Notes: a model not told the origin generated them from the letters alone. 64,000 bases of DNA from Bacteroidota bacterium (GCA_005789565.1 SXXL01000004.1:1-64000), one strand, 5' to 3'; counted from the stretch's first letter, positions 1 through 8,966 are shown. Numbers and translations are program-made.

Positions 1-431
1 AGAACAAACGCAAGCTGGCCGATCGAATGGAAGAAATCATGAAGACCGATCGGGCCAAACACGCCTTCTTGCCGATCTCCAAATTCGGGATCATGCAGAT
101 CACGCGGCAGCGGATGCGTCCGGAGATGAACATCAATACACAGGAAAATTGCCCCACTTGCCAAGGCACCGGTAAGATCGGTTCGGCCTTGCTGATTGAA
201 GACGCCATTGAAAAAAATCTGCTGTACCTGAGTACACATCAGCACAAACAATTGGAACTGGTCGTGCATCCGATCCTGCATGCTTACTTGACCAAGGGCT
301 GGCCTTGGAGCAGTCAGGTTGCTAAATGGAAACGCAAATTCGGACAGCGCATCCGAGTTAAGTCCGACACCTCTTGTCACCTTACCGAATACCGATTCTT
401 CGACAAGAATCAGGAAGAGATCAAGCTTTAA
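1..431 (+). CDS. rng: Ribonuclease E/G family protein, C-terminal part (5' partial)
   Basis: The frame is open from base 3, so the start lies upstream; 142 residues are visible. RNase E/G is an endonuclease that matures 16S rRNA and starts mRNA decay. The visible part has the family's conserved block MKTDRAKH followed by LPISKFGIMQITRQRMRPE, then CPTCQGTGKI, which matches the CPxC zinc-link cysteines that hold the catalytic dimer together. After that comes a short RNase G-like tail with no long RNase E scaffold, so it is more like RNase G in size. Its TAA overlaps the TTA stop complement of the convergent lipoprotein gene by 4 bp. Confidence 0.9.
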   Translation, partial: NKRKLADRMEEIMKTDRAKHAFLPISKFGIMQITRQRMRPEMNINTQENCPTCQGTGKIGSALLIEDAIEKNLLYLSTHQHKQLELVVHPILHAYLTKGWPWSSQVAKWKRKFGQRIRVKSDTSCHLTEYRFFDKNQEEIKL

Positions 432-922
432 TCCTTAAGAGCCGTTACGCGCAGCGGATAATCCGGCGACGTGATCACTTCCACCGGCTCACTTGTTTTA
501 GCGTTGATCCGAAGTTGCCCGGCATAGATCCGGGAAACGTCTACCGTGAACCGCGTGGTATCGACCAAGGCATTCAGGGCTTCCGCCATATTGATCATAC
601 AGGAAAGTGCATTGGCTACGGAGTAAACCGGTCTTCCTCCCGGCGGCTGATCGGCGATGTATCGCTGTGTTGGTAAATAGATCGTGTCTTTACTATTTCG
701 ATGGAAGATGCACAAAGAATCGTGCCAGAATAATTGTCCGTTGATTTGAATGAAATCGCCCTGCTCCAACGATGGATCGCCGCTATACTGAATCAGCACC
801 GAGTGCGCTTCCAGGCGGATCATTTTTTGGGCAGAGTCGGTCGGTCGGCAGGACAACAACCCCAGAAATAAAAACAGGCAGCCGAGAATCGGCTGCCTGT
901 AAGCGATAAGATTATATCGCAT
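428..922 (-). CDS. Hypothetical lipoprotein encoded after a SusD gene
   Basis: This is a 164-residue protein I do not recognise. Starting at the ATG at 922 gives a typical lipoprotein signal: a hydrophobic stretch ending in LFLGLLSC with Cys25 as the lipidation site. A further in-frame ATG at 949 would start inside the upstream SusD gene and lengthen the signal awkwardly, so I prefer 922. The gene begins 8 bp after the SusD stop and is probably the third gene of the susCD operon. A small surface lipoprotein in that position often assists ligand capture, but nothing in the sequence names the ligand. It converges with the RNase G gene with a 4-bp overlap of stops. Confidence 0.7.
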   Translation of the reverse strand: MRYNLIAYRQPILGCLFLFLGLLSCRPTDSAQKMIRLEAHSVLIQYSGDPSLEQGDFIQINGQLFWHDSLCIFHRNSKDTIYLPTQRYIADQPPGGRPVYSVANALSCMINMAEALNALVDTTRFTVDVSRIYAGQLRINAKTSEPVEVITSPDYPLRVTALKD

Positions 923-930
923 GGAATCAA

Positions 931-2478
931 TTATTGAGAGAGCTTCCAACCTACGTTGGCAGCGGTCGTAACCTCATTGAATTTACCTTCTTTGGCTCCG
1001 GCATTGGCCTTACCACCGAAAGTATAAGCATTACCACCAACCACTTTCATTTGCTGCAGGGGAACCGGCAACTCGGTAGCGGTACCACCGATCAGCAGGT
1101 TGTGACGGCGCATGAAGGCGAAGGGAGGCAGCGGGCCACTGGCGGCATCGATACAAACGGCATACTCCCAGTGCAGAGCTTTCTTCAGATCGGCCGCGTT
1201 AGCAGCGACGTTCGGAAGATTACCCAACGCCTTGCGGCTGTAGGAGGGGCTGTTCAGCAATGCAGCGGCAGCGGCAGCATCACCCGCCATCAATTTGGCT
1301 TCGGCCTTCAGGAGCGTAGTCTCCTCGGCTTGCCAGAAGGGAGAGATGGCACCGGGAACGGCGAGGAAGTTATCGGGATTATCCCAGCGATTGCGCTTGT
1401 AGTTGGTGAACAGACCGCGGTTCCGGTCAGCACGCAAGAAACCGAAGTTCGGCGTGTAACCAAAATACACGGAGAAACGAGCATCGTCGGTCTGAACGGG
1501 CGCCAGCACGGTGGGTGCGGCGGGATAATAATTCGGATAGTTTCCGGTACGATCTACCAGGTGCGGTACTTTGATATCGACCGGCAGGTATCCGGCACCA
1601 TCACCCAGCAGGTAGATAGCCCAGTCCAGTGTACCAGGGTACACGCTCTCATTGGCGTAAGAGTAGATCAGGTCTGTAGAGAGACCAGCATTGGCATAAT
1701 CATAAACTTTGTTCCACCAGGAAGCACCCAGCGCTACAGCTTCGGCATTGTCGCGGGGAACGCTGGCCATCATACGAGCGGCCATACCGTTACACCAAGC
1801 AACGAATTGTGTCTTGTTGATGGTGAGTCCGGGGATGAAATTAAAGTTGAACGTTGCGGCGGCATTGGCAGCGGAAATGGCAGAGTCCATGTAGGCTACA
1901 CCATTCTCAACCATTTTCTTATACGAATCCGGATAGTCGCTGAACGTAGGAACATCCGCAGAAGCTCCGTTTACGACAACCCCGCGATCGTACAGTGCGC
2001 CCAGGTAGCCATTGGCAAGACCTTTGGCAAAATAGGCAGCGATCTTGGAATCGGAGGTACGGTCGACCCCGTTGGCGTCCTTGATGGGCTCACCCGCGCG
2101 GATCTGCAGCAGAATGGCGTTCGCATCGAGGTTCGCTTGAGCGAAACCGGCCCAATAGTCTGCGATCGCACCATATCCGCCGTAAGTATCGGCGTTTTTT
2201 ATAGCCAGGCGAGGTTCTTGAGCAAAATCCCAGAACTCGAGGTAACGGTTGGTAGCGGTGATCTGATCGGCCATACACAGAACGTGTACACCCGTGGCTC
2301 CGTTAAGTACGGTGTTCATCACACCAATAACGGCACCCGAACCCACTTTCACGGCAGCACCCGGAAGTTTCAGGTACTCTTCGTAAGTGAGCTTATTGGG
2401 GTCTTCGAACTGAAGATCCCGCTTACACGACGCGAGCATCAGGGTGCTCAGCGCGAGGAAGGTTATGATCTTATTCAT
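931..2478 (-). CDS. SusD/RagB-family nutrient-binding outer-membrane lipoprotein
   Basis: SusD-like proteins are surface lipoproteins that form a lid on the SusC transporter and bind its substrate. The 515-residue product starts with a lipoprotein signal ending LMLASC (Cys18), has the expected family length, and follows the SusC gene in the same direction after 13 bp. The C-terminal part has repeated Ala-rich helices followed by a segment with WEYAVC that resembles the family's usual helical core. The N-terminal sequence diverges from well-known glycan-binding SusD proteins, and no glycoside hydrolase lies next to it. The substrate is therefore open and could be a peptide or other oligomer. 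Confidence 0.88.
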   Translation of the reverse strand: MNKIITFLALSTLMLASCKRDLQFEDPNKLTYEEYLKLPGAAVKVGSGAVIGVMNTVLNGATGVHVLCMADQITATNRYLEFWDFAQEPRLAIKNADTYGGYGAIADYWAGFAQANLDANAILLQIRAGEPIKDANGVDRTSDSKIAAYFAKGLANGYLGALYDRGVVVNGASADVPTFSDYPDSYKKMVENGVAYMDSAISAANAAATFNFNFIPGLTINKTQFVAWCNGMAARMMASVPRDNAEAVALGASWWNKVYDYANAGLSTDLIYSYANESVYPGTLDWAIYLLGDGAGYLPVDIKVPHLVDRTGNYPNYYPAAPTVLAPVQTDDARFSVYFGYTPNFGFLRADRNRGLFTNYKRNRWDNPDNFLAVPGAISPFWQAEETTLLKAEAKLMAGDAAAAAALLNSPSYSRKALGNLPNVAANAADLKKALHWEYAVCIDAASGPLPPFAFMRRHNLLIGGTATELPVPLQQMKVVGGNAYTFGGKANAGAKEGKFNEVTTAANVGWKLSQ

Positions 2479-2491
2479 ATTGCTCTAAATT

Positions 2492-5400
2492 TTAAAGGTT
2501 GATGGTGAGTTTTCCACTGATGGTACGATACACCGGGTAAGGGTAATACTCGAAGTAACCCTCGGGGTTCACACCGCTGTACTTGGTGAAGTAGAACAGG
2601 TTACGACCGATCAGGGCGATGCGGGCGTTTTTGACCACTTTACCAACCGCACCGAGTTTGTTACCGGCAAGGTTGTAGGCGAGCGACAATTCACGGATGG
2701 CTACGAAGGAATTCTTCTCCAACCAGAAGTTGGTGATGTTGTTTCCGTTGTAGATCTGCTGAATGAACTGCAGGGGCAATCCGCTGGAGATATAGTCCTC
2801 GAACAACTGCGTACGGTTATCGAAGGTGAGGTACTGAATGGTAGAGTTATACTTGTAACCACCCTGCTTCCAGTCTACCAGGAAGAACAAGCTCAACTTG
2901 TTGTCCAAGAAACTGAATGTCTGTGGCAAACCGATCTGGAAATCGGGCTCTCCACGCTGCAGGAAGGCGGTGTTACCGGTGGCGGCATCCACGAAGAATA
3001 CCGGACGCTCGTTGGCGGTACCCATCTTAGCTTTCTCTACTACAAAACCTTTGGAGTTGATGGCAAAGTCGGCGGTGGTCAGGTTACCCGGCACGTTGGT
3101 CACGAAACCGGTTGTCTTGTTAACCTGCAACTCATCCAAGCTGCGCAATACTTTGAAGCCCCAGAAAGCGTAGGCGGAAAGTCCTTCTGCTTTGCGGAAC
3201 AAACCATCATAGGTGAACTCAGGAATACCACCGAGGTCGGTGATCTTGCTGCGCACCAGGGTAAAGGTGAATCCGGTATTCCAGCGAACATTCTTGGTGT
3301 TCATGATGTTCGAGTTCAACTCGGCTTCGATGGAGCGGGATTGAACCGCACCGAGGTTACGCCAGATCAGGGCGGTACCGTTTACCTGCTGGATGGGAGG
3401 CGTTTGGATGAAATCCTTCTGGCTGTTGGCGAAGGCATAGGTCAGGTTGAAGTTCAGGCGGTTGAACACCTGTCCGTCAAATCCGATCTCCACCTCGTCG
3501 GTATAAGAACGAGACAATCCGGGGTTGGCCAACTGGATCAAGCTGATGTTGGTACCCGATACGGAAGTCTGGCTGTTCTTGGCGTTGTAGGGCGGAACCG
3601 AACCGGCGCGACCAAAAGCGGCACGGAATTTCAGTTCGTTGAAGGGGCCCAGCTTGAAATCTTCGGTGAGGCGGTAGGCCGCACTCACGCGGGGGAAGAA
3701 AGCAGACTCTGCTTCCAAACCGAAACGGCTGCTCTGGTCAACACGACCCAAGGCATCGATGAACAATTTATTCTTCCATCCCAAACGGGCATTCAAGAAA
3801 TATCCTTTGTTGATGGTCTTGTTCCAATCCGAGTTCATGGAACGGGTGTCGGGATCGGTTACGGCCAGCTCCTTCAGGGGAACGGTCAGGTTATAACCGG
3901 AAGCCGAGAACGACTCTCCGTTGTATTCCTCATAGATGTACTTAACCGAACCACCATATTCGAAATCACCCTTCGAACCGGAATAGTTCAACTGCACGTT
4001 TCCGTTCAAGAATTTGTTGGTAGACGTACCCATGGAGTAGTTACCATTGTTCAAAGACGCGGTCGGCGTGATCGTCTGGTAACCGATAGGATAGTAGCTC
4101 CAGTTATTGCCGGTCTCTGTGTTCATCGACCCGCTGGCAAAGATGTCGAAGCCTTTGGCAAAGCGCCAGCGGATGTCACCGCCCAACAGAGTGTTGGTCG
4201 CCGTACTGCTCACCTCACGCTGATCCCACTCATAAAGCGGATTGTAGAGGTTGGCATTCTGGAACTCGAAGCCGGTGGGCTTGGCTTTATACGTACCATC
4301 GGGATTCTTCTCGGTCAGATCCATGAACGGCTCGTACTGCAGCGTGGCCGCGAAGAGGGTTCCCTGGGTGTTCCGGGAAATGAAGTCAGAGGGACGAGTA
4401 AAGTTGATGTATTGGAATGTAACGTTGGTCTCGATCTTGTTGGAAGGATTGTACCCGACGTTCACTTTCATAGTGTTCCGGACATCGGCATCGACGATGG
4501 ATACGGCACCCCCGCGACGCTGGTTCTGGAAAGAAACGTAGTACTTCAGCGGACCTTTTGCATCCGACATGGAAACCACATAGTTGCTGAAGGGACGATT
4601 GTCCAACAACGCACGCGTGTTGTCGAAATACTTCTGATAACGATTCATCTTGATCGAGAAACCGTTTGCTTGGTAATCGATCGTACGCTGAAACGGAGAA
4701 GCTGGGTTCGTGATCAAGAAAGAATTGTCAGGATTTACCTTGTAGATGTGCTTATCGGTCAAATCCGGAATACGCTGGATGTTATTGATACCAAACTCCG
4801 CATCAGCTACGATGGTAGGCTTACCACCGGTGGCACGACCTTTCTTGGTGATCACTTGGATAACACCTCCCTCGGCACGGGTACCATACAGGGCCGCACC
4901 GGCTCCACCTTTAACGACTTCGATAGACTCGATGTCCTCCGGGTTCAGATCGCTTAAGCTCAAAGAAGTTTGGAATCCGTCTACCACGATCAGCGGGGCG
5001 ATGTTTCCGAACACGGATTTGGCACCACGCAGAAACACAGCGGCTCCGCGGTCACCCTGCGTTTGACTGATCTGGATACCGGCCACACGACCCCGAAGGG
5101 ACTGAGAGGCATCTAGCTGGGGAACGATGTTGATCTCGCTGCCCTTCACGGTGGTGGCCGCAAACGTCAGCTTCTTCTTGGAAGTAGCTTGTGCTACACC
5201 CGTCACCACAACCTCTCCGATCTCAGCGGTCGCTGATTTCAGGGAGATGGATAAGTTGTTTCCGGATGCTGGCACCTCCATAGTGGTCATGCCCACATAG
5301 GAGATCGCTAATGTCTTTACACCGGCCGGTACGCTCAGCGTAAACTGGCCATTGGCATTGGTGGTGGTAGAAGCATTGGCCCCTTTGGCGGCAACTGTAG

Positions 5401-5512
5401 CGCCCACCAACGGGTTCCCATCTTCACCGGTCACACGTCCCGATATGGTCTGCTGGGCAAAAGCCAAACTCACAGACAACACCAGGCCGATCAGAAAAAA
5501 TAATTTTTTCAT
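2492..5512 (-). CDS. SusC/RagA-family TonB-linked outer-membrane transporter
   Basis: SusC proteins are TonB-dependent beta-barrels that import oligomers across the outer membrane. The 1006-residue product has a signal peptide (MKKLFFLIGLVLSVSLAFAQ), a carboxypeptidase-regulatory-like domain at about residues 20-100 beginning QTISGRVTGEDGNPLVGATV, and a TonB plug with the SusC hallmarks LRGRVAGIQI, LIVVDG, SIEVVKGGAGAALYGTRAEGGVI. A long barrel follows, ending SGKLTINL. I start at 5512 because this gives a clean signal peptide and a complete promoter lies just upstream. A longer frame to 5599 would begin before the predicted transcription start. It heads an operon with SusD and a lipoprotein. 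Confidence 0.95.
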   Translation of the reverse strand: MKKLFFLIGLVLSVSLAFAQQTISGRVTGEDGNPLVGATVAAKGANASTTTNANGQFTLSVPAGVKTLAISYVGMTTMEVPASGNNLSISLKSATAEIGEVVVTGVAQATSKKKLTFAATTVKGSEINIVPQLDASQSLRGRVAGIQISQTQGDRGAAVFLRGAKSVFGNIAPLIVVDGFQTSLSLSDLNPEDIESIEVVKGGAGAALYGTRAEGGVIQVITKKGRATGGKPTIVADAEFGINNIQRIPDLTDKHIYKVNPDNSFLITNPASPFQRTIDYQANGFSIKMNRYQKYFDNTRALLDNRPFSNYVVSMSDAKGPLKYYVSFQNQRRGGAVSIVDADVRNTMKVNVGYNPSNKIETNVTFQYINFTRPSDFISRNTQGTLFAATLQYEPFMDLTEKNPDGTYKAKPTGFEFQNANLYNPLYEWDQREVSSTATNTLLGGDIRWRFAKGFDIFASGSMNTETGNNWSYYPIGYQTITPTASLNNGNYSMGTSTNKFLNGNVQLNYSGSKGDFEYGGSVKYIYEEYNGESFSASGYNLTVPLKELAVTDPDTRSMNSDWNKTINKGYFLNARLGWKNKLFIDALGRVDQSSRFGLEAESAFFPRVSAAYRLTEDFKLGPFNELKFRAAFGRAGSVPPYNAKNSQTSVSGTNISLIQLANPGLSRSYTDEVEIGFDGQVFNRLNFNLTYAFANSQKDFIQTPPIQQVNGTALIWRNLGAVQSRSIEAELNSNIMNTKNVRWNTGFTFTLVRSKITDLGGIPEFTYDGLFRKAEGLSAYAFWGFKVLRSLDELQVNKTTGFVTNVPGNLTTADFAINSKGFVVEKAKMGTANERPVFFVDAATGNTAFLQRGEPDFQIGLPQTFSFLDNKLSLFFLVDWKQGGYKYNSTIQYLTFDNRTQLFEDYISSGLPLQFIQQIYNGNNITNFWLEKNSFVAIRELSLAYNLAGNKLGAVGKVVKNARIALIGRNLFYFTKYSGVNPEGYFEYYPYPVYRTISGKLTINL

Positions 5513-5537
5513 TGCTAAGGTTAATTTGGTATAAGGG

Positions 5538-5569
5538 CAAAAATAATAAAATCTTAACATTTTCCCAAA
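5538..5569 (-). promoter_or_regulatory. Bacteroidota-type promoter of the susC operon
   Basis: On the minus strand a TTTG (5566-5569) is followed after exactly 20 nt by TATTTTTG (5538-5545). This matches the published Bacteroidota sigma-70 consensus TTTG-N19-21-TAnnTTTG at both elements. Transcription would start near 5532, giving a leader of about 20 nt before the ATG at 5512. Confidence 0.8.
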
Positions 5570-5605
5570 AATGAAAAGTTTTTTCACGCTGTATATCAAT
5601 CGATT

Positions 5606-5646
5606 AAATAAAAATCGGGTGCCTCATCCGTTAAGAGACACCCGAT
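5606..5646 (-). terminator. Rho-independent terminator after the zinc metallopeptidase gene
   Basis: Read on the minus strand, the arms ATCGGGTG and CACCCGAT (5639-5646 and 5614-5621) form a perfect 8-bp stem. The stem can extend by CTC/GAG across single unpaired bases, and a run of T follows. It separates the metallopeptidase transcript from the susC promoter. Confidence 0.75.
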
Positions 5647-5680
5647 CAAGCGATTTTTAGGTGGTTGCTGTGAACCCGGA

Positions 5681-6376
5681 TCAGCCCCGGTCCCGGCTAT
5701 TCAGATAGATCATGACATACTGGATCAACTGTACCACCGCCGCCAAAGCCGCAACCACGTAGGTGGTCGCTGCCCACTTCAAGGCATCCTTCGCCTTGGG
5801 GTACTCCTGGCTATTGGTGATATTAGTTGTTGATAACCAGCTCAATGCACGGTTACTCGCATCGAACTCGACCGGAAGGGTGACCAACGTGAAGAGTACG
5901 GTCAGCCCCATCGCCAAAATACCGATCAGCAAGATCGTGGGATTCTGGGTCATCGCCAGTGCGATCACCCCGGCCAATAATATCCAGTTCACCCACTGGG
6001 AAGTGACCTGAACCAAGGGGACCATCCTACTGCGAAAAACCAGCGGACCATACGCCGTGGCATGCTGAACCGCATGCCCGCACTCATGAGCAGCAACAGC
6101 GGCAGCCGAAATGCTGTTGCCGTGGTATACTTCGGGACTCAAATTCACCGTCTTGTTCAGCGGATTGTAATGATCCGATAAAAACCCATCCACCGAGATC
6201 ACCTGCACATCATAGATCCCGTTCTCCCGAAGCATCCGCTCCGCCACCTCTTTGCCGGTTAAACCGGTCGATAACGGCAGCTTGCTGTACTTCGTGAACT
6301 TGGACTTCAAAATAGCAGAGACCAAAAAACTGATCCCTAAAAAAAGGAGGGATACTAACATGATATCATTGGACAT
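5681..6376 (-). CDS. Membrane-bound neutral zinc metallopeptidase, YugP family
   Basis: The 231-residue product matches the YugP (DUF/peptidase_M family Zn_peptidase_2) pattern. It has an N-terminal membrane helix (residues 6-24), then a soluble metal site AAHECGHAVQH with HECGH at 97-101 as the HExxH zinc motif, then two or three more membrane helices from about residue 125 on, and a PVEFDAS segment near 190 typical of the family. The family is thought to process membrane proteins; no substrate is established. It is a single gene with its own promoter and terminator, transcribed away from radA. Confidence 0.85.
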   Translation of the reverse strand: MSNDIMLVSLLFLGISFLVSAILKSKFTKYSKLPLSTGLTGKEVAERMLRENGIYDVQVISVDGFLSDHYNPLNKTVNLSPEVYHGNSISAAAVAAHECGHAVQHATAYGPLVFRSRMVPLVQVTSQWVNWILLAGVIALAMTQNPTILLIGILAMGLTVLFTLVTLPVEFDASNRALSWLSTTNITNSQEYPKAKDALKWAATTYVVAALAAVVQLIQYVMIYLNSRDRG

Positions 6377-6403
6377 ATACGACTGATTTTAGGTCTTTAA
6401 CGA

Positions 6404-6435
6404 CAAATTAAAGACCAAACCCATCGGCTTCCAAA
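6404..6435 (-). promoter_or_regulatory. Probable promoter of the YugP-family peptidase gene
   Basis: On the minus strand TTTG (6432-6435) is followed after 20 nt by TTAATTTG (6404-6411), one base off the TAnnTTTG consensus. The leader would be about 20 nt. Confidence 0.6.
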
Positions 6436-6629
6436 TTCCAGCCGTTTTGTCATAACCCGGTACGCTGTCGAAATTGGCAAGTAGCTGAAAATCAAGCCGT
6501 CAGAAAATAGCAAAATTTATTACAAAATACTGAATATCATTGCTTTAAGTATTAAAATATAGATCCCTTATCGGGGTGGGTACCTGCCACATTCCTAACA
6601 AAAAATTTACAGTCCCCCGAAAAATATTA

Positions 6630-6660
6630 TTGCCCGAACCACCCCTAAATTGTACCTTAG
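6630..6660 (+). promoter_or_regulatory. Promoter-like element of a candidate small RNA
   Basis: TTG at 6630-6632 and TACCTTAG at 6653-6660 are 20 nt apart, the spacing of Bacteroidota promoters. The -7 box has one mismatch to TAnnTTTG. The pair lies about 50 nt upstream of an orphan terminator. Confidence 0.45.
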
Positions 6661-6665
6661 CAGTA

Positions 6666-6719
6666 GAATTTAATGGGTTAGTAAGTTGGGCTGGTCGAAA
6701 GACCGGCCCTTCTTTTTTT
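6666..6719 (+). ncRNA. Candidate small RNA or terminated leader upstream of radA
   Basis: A promoter-like element is followed by about 20 unstructured nucleotides, then a 9-bp hairpin with a GAAA loop and a T run. No gene precedes the terminator on this strand. The unstructured part contains ATGGGTTAGTAAGT (6673-6686), which is perfectly complementary to a 14-mer in the second orphan element upstream of yicC. It may be a free small RNA or a prematurely terminated radA leader. The sequence cannot decide which, and I recognise no Rfam family. Confidence 0.4.
6688..6719 (+). terminator. Strong Rho-independent terminator without an upstream gene
   Basis: GGGCTGGTC (6688-6696), loop GAAA, GACCGGCCC (6701-6709) pair over 9 bp with one G-T wobble, followed by TTCTTTTTTT. 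Confidence 0.8.
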
Positions 6720-6816
6720 CCTCCGCTTCTTCCCGATTTTTCTACCAACATTGGGTGCATCCATTGCTGCGATCCTATCCTACATTTACAATTCCCTGCA
6801 TCGAAACGCACGTTCC

Positions 6817-8187
6817 ATGAGCAAATCGAAAACCGCTTATTTCTGTCAACACTGCGGATATGAATCCGTGAAGTGGCTGGGACAATGTCCCAGTTGCCAA
6901 CAATGGAACAGTTTCCTGGAAGAACCGGTACATAAAGATGACAAGAAGAAAAAGAAATGGAGCGACGATGAAAAACGCATCGGACCCAAAACGATCTCGC
7001 TGAGCGACGTGGAATCCAAACCCGAGCATCGCATTCAATCCCCCGACACCGAACTCAACCGCGTACTGGGTGGCGGCATTGTTACGGGTAGTCTCGTACT
7101 GGTGGCCGGAGAACCCGGGATCGGGAAATCGACCTTGTTCCTGCAAGCGGGACTGCAACTCAAAAATATCCGGGTGCTCTATATCAGCGGCGAAGAATCC
7201 GAACAACAGATCAAAATGCGCGCCGATCGGCTGAAGGCACACAACGAAGATTTTTATCTGCTCACCGAAACCTCGACCGATGAGATCTTTCTCGAGATCA
7301 AACGCATTCGTCCCCAATTGGTGATCGTCGATTCGATTCAAACGCTGCAAACCCCACACATCGATTCTTCTCCCGGCAGTGTTTCGCAGATCAGAGAATG
7401 CGCCGCCGAGTTTCAGCGCTTTGCCAAAGAGTCGAATACGCCGGTGTTCCTGATCGGACACATCACGAAAGACGGCAGCATTGCCGGTCCCAAAGTACTT
7501 GAGCACATGGTCGATACCGTCCTTCAATTTGAAGGCGACCGGCATTATGCCTACCGTATCCTGCGCACCTTGAAGAATCGTTTCGGCAGCACCGCCGAAT
7601 TGGGCATCTATGAGATGAGTGATCAAGGCATGCGCGGCGTACTCAACCCCAGCGAGATCCTGATCACCCAAAAAGAAGAAAACCTCAGTGGTATCGCCAT
7701 CGCCGCCACGTTAGAGGGATTACGGCCGCTGCTGATTGAAGTACAGGCACTCGTCACCCAATCCGTATACGGCACGCCGCAACGAACGGTTTCCGGATTC
7801 GACCTGCGGCGTCTGCAATTGCTGTTGGCCGTGCTGGAAAAAAGAGGTGGCTTCCCCTTTGGCAACAAAGATGTATTTCTGAATATCGCCGGGGGATTGA
7901 AGATCGAAGACCCTTCCACCGACTTGGCCGTGCTTTGTGCGTTGCTCTCGTCGCATGAGGACCAACCCCTCCCCACCTCCATCTGTTTTGCCGGAGAGGT
8001 AGGGCTGAGCGGTGAGATCCGCGCGGTGAACCGCATCGAACAGCGCATCGCCGAAGCAGAGAAACTCGGATTTGAAAAGATCGTCGTCTCCAAATACAAT
8101 CAAAAGAGTCTGGCCAAATCCAAATTCGGCATTGAGATCGTGGCGATGAGTCGGGTCGAAGACCTCTATCGCTACTTGTTTCCCTGA
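6817..8187 (+). CDS. radA: DNA repair protein RadA
   Basis: RadA is a RecA-like ATPase that drives branch migration during recombinational repair. The 456-residue protein shows every family landmark in order: a four-cysteine zinc finger (C10, C13, C24, C27), Walker A GEPGIGKST (98-106), the RadA signature KNRFG (253-257), and a Lon-protease-like C-terminal domain. The ATG at 6817 gives the standard N-terminus immediately before the zinc finger; an upstream in-frame start at 6751 would add residues not seen in the family. Its stop overlaps the comF start as TGATG, so the two are translationally coupled. Confidence 0.97.
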   Translation: MSKSKTAYFCQHCGYESVKWLGQCPSCQQWNSFLEEPVHKDDKKKKKWSDDEKRIGPKTISLSDVESKPEHRIQSPDTELNRVLGGGIVTGSLVLVAGEPGIGKSTLFLQAGLQLKNIRVLYISGEESEQQIKMRADRLKAHNEDFYLLTETSTDEIFLEIKRIRPQLVIVDSIQTLQTPHIDSSPGSVSQIRECAAEFQRFAKESNTPVFLIGHITKDGSIAGPKVLEHMVDTVLQFEGDRHYAYRILRTLKNRFGSTAELGIYEMSDQGMRGVLNPSEILITQKEENLSGIAIAATLEGLRPLLIEVQALVTQSVYGTPQRTVSGFDLRRLQLLLAVLEKRGGFPFGNKDVFLNIAGGLKIEDPSTDLAVLCALLSSHEDQPLPTSICFAGEVGLSGEIRAVNRIEQRIAEAEKLGFEKIVVSKYNQKSLAKSKFGIEIVAMSRVEDLYRYLFP

Positions 8188-8888
8188 TGTCCTTCGATAT
8201 TCCCTGGAAAGCTTGGCTCGACTGGCTGCTCCCCTGCTATTGTAGCAGTTGCCAGCAACGTTCGGTTACGCCCGAAAAACCGCTTTGCTTCCAATGTTTG
8301 TCCGAGCTAACCGCCACCCAATACAGCGCTTCCGATCAAGGTCGGTTGGAAAAGATCTTTTGGGGACGCATCCACCTGGAATCTGCCCGGGCCCTGTATC
8401 CGCTGAAACCCCAATCCGTTTTACAACATACACTTCACCAATTGAAATATCAACACCGCCCCCGCATCGGTTACTACCTGGGAGAGATCGCCGGAAGGAG
8501 CCTGATGCGCACGGAACAGCTCCGGGGGATTTCCGCACTGATCCCCCTGCCCTTGCATCCATCCAAAAAAAGAAAAAGAGGATACAACCAGGCCGAGAGG
8601 ATCTGCGCCGGACTCGCCGCCGTCTCCGGGATACCCGTGTGGGAAAACTTGGTCATCCGTACTCAATTCACGGAAACACAAACACGAAAAGACCGGGGCG
8701 AACGCTGGGATAATATGTCGGGTAAGTTCAGCCTGATCGATCCGGAACAAGCGATCGGTCAGCACCTGCTACTGGTCGATGATGTGATCACCACCGGCGC
8801 CACGCTGGAGGCCTGCGGACAAACCCTGTTGCAGATCCCCCAGACCCGGCTCAGCTTTTTTAGTCTCGGCTACACGGAGTCGACATAA
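8187..8888 (+). CDS. comF: ComF-family phosphoribosyltransferase-like protein
   Basis: ComF proteins help single-stranded DNA enter and be processed in competence and recombination; the biochemical role is incompletely known. The 233-residue product has the two N-terminal zinc-binding pairs C19-x2-C22 and C34-x2-C37, the family motif RGYNQAE near residue 130, and a type I phosphoribosyltransferase PRPP loop LLLVDDVITTGAT (194-206). The start codon overlaps the radA stop. Pairing with radA supports a DNA-recombination role. About 80 bp without a clear terminator follow. Confidence 0.92.
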   Translation: MSFDIPWKAWLDWLLPCYCSSCQQRSVTPEKPLCFQCLSELTATQYSASDQGRLEKIFWGRIHLESARALYPLKPQSVLQHTLHQLKYQHRPRIGYYLGEIAGRSLMRTEQLRGISALIPLPLHPSKKRKRGYNQAERICAGLAAVSGIPVWENLVIRTQFTETQTRKDRGERWDNMSGKFSLIDPEQAIGQHLLLVDDVITTGATLEACGQTLLQIPQTRLSFFSLGYTEST

Positions 8889-8966
8889 AATACCCCCGCC
8901 CAACAGGATTCTCCGGGCAGCGGTCAACCATCGGCCACCTGAGTTGTTCTATTCAAAATCAATCGC

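Larger units (their letters stand above)
6377..6816. other. 440-bp intergenic region between the YugP and radA genes
   Basis: This divergent gap is much longer than its neighbours. Its left third is AT-rich and holds the peptidase promoter. The centre holds a TTG-N20-TACCTTAG promoter-like pair followed by a short segment and a strong plus-strand terminator with no coding sequence in front. The right part is pyrimidine-rich, with a TACATTTA box near 6781 that may serve radA. Short open frames across the gap run through the terminator and look non-coding. Confidence 0.7.

Noticed and set aside
934-4957. Long open frames on the plus strand opposite SusD (934-2502) and SusC (3341-4957).
   Set aside because: They lie antisense to clear SusC/SusD genes and have no recognisable domains. 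They arise because the GC-rich third codon positions of the real genes open a frame on the other strand.
6545-6863. Two short open frames in the yugP-radA gap.
   Set aside because: They run through the orphan terminator or the radA start and lack a start context or any known motif.
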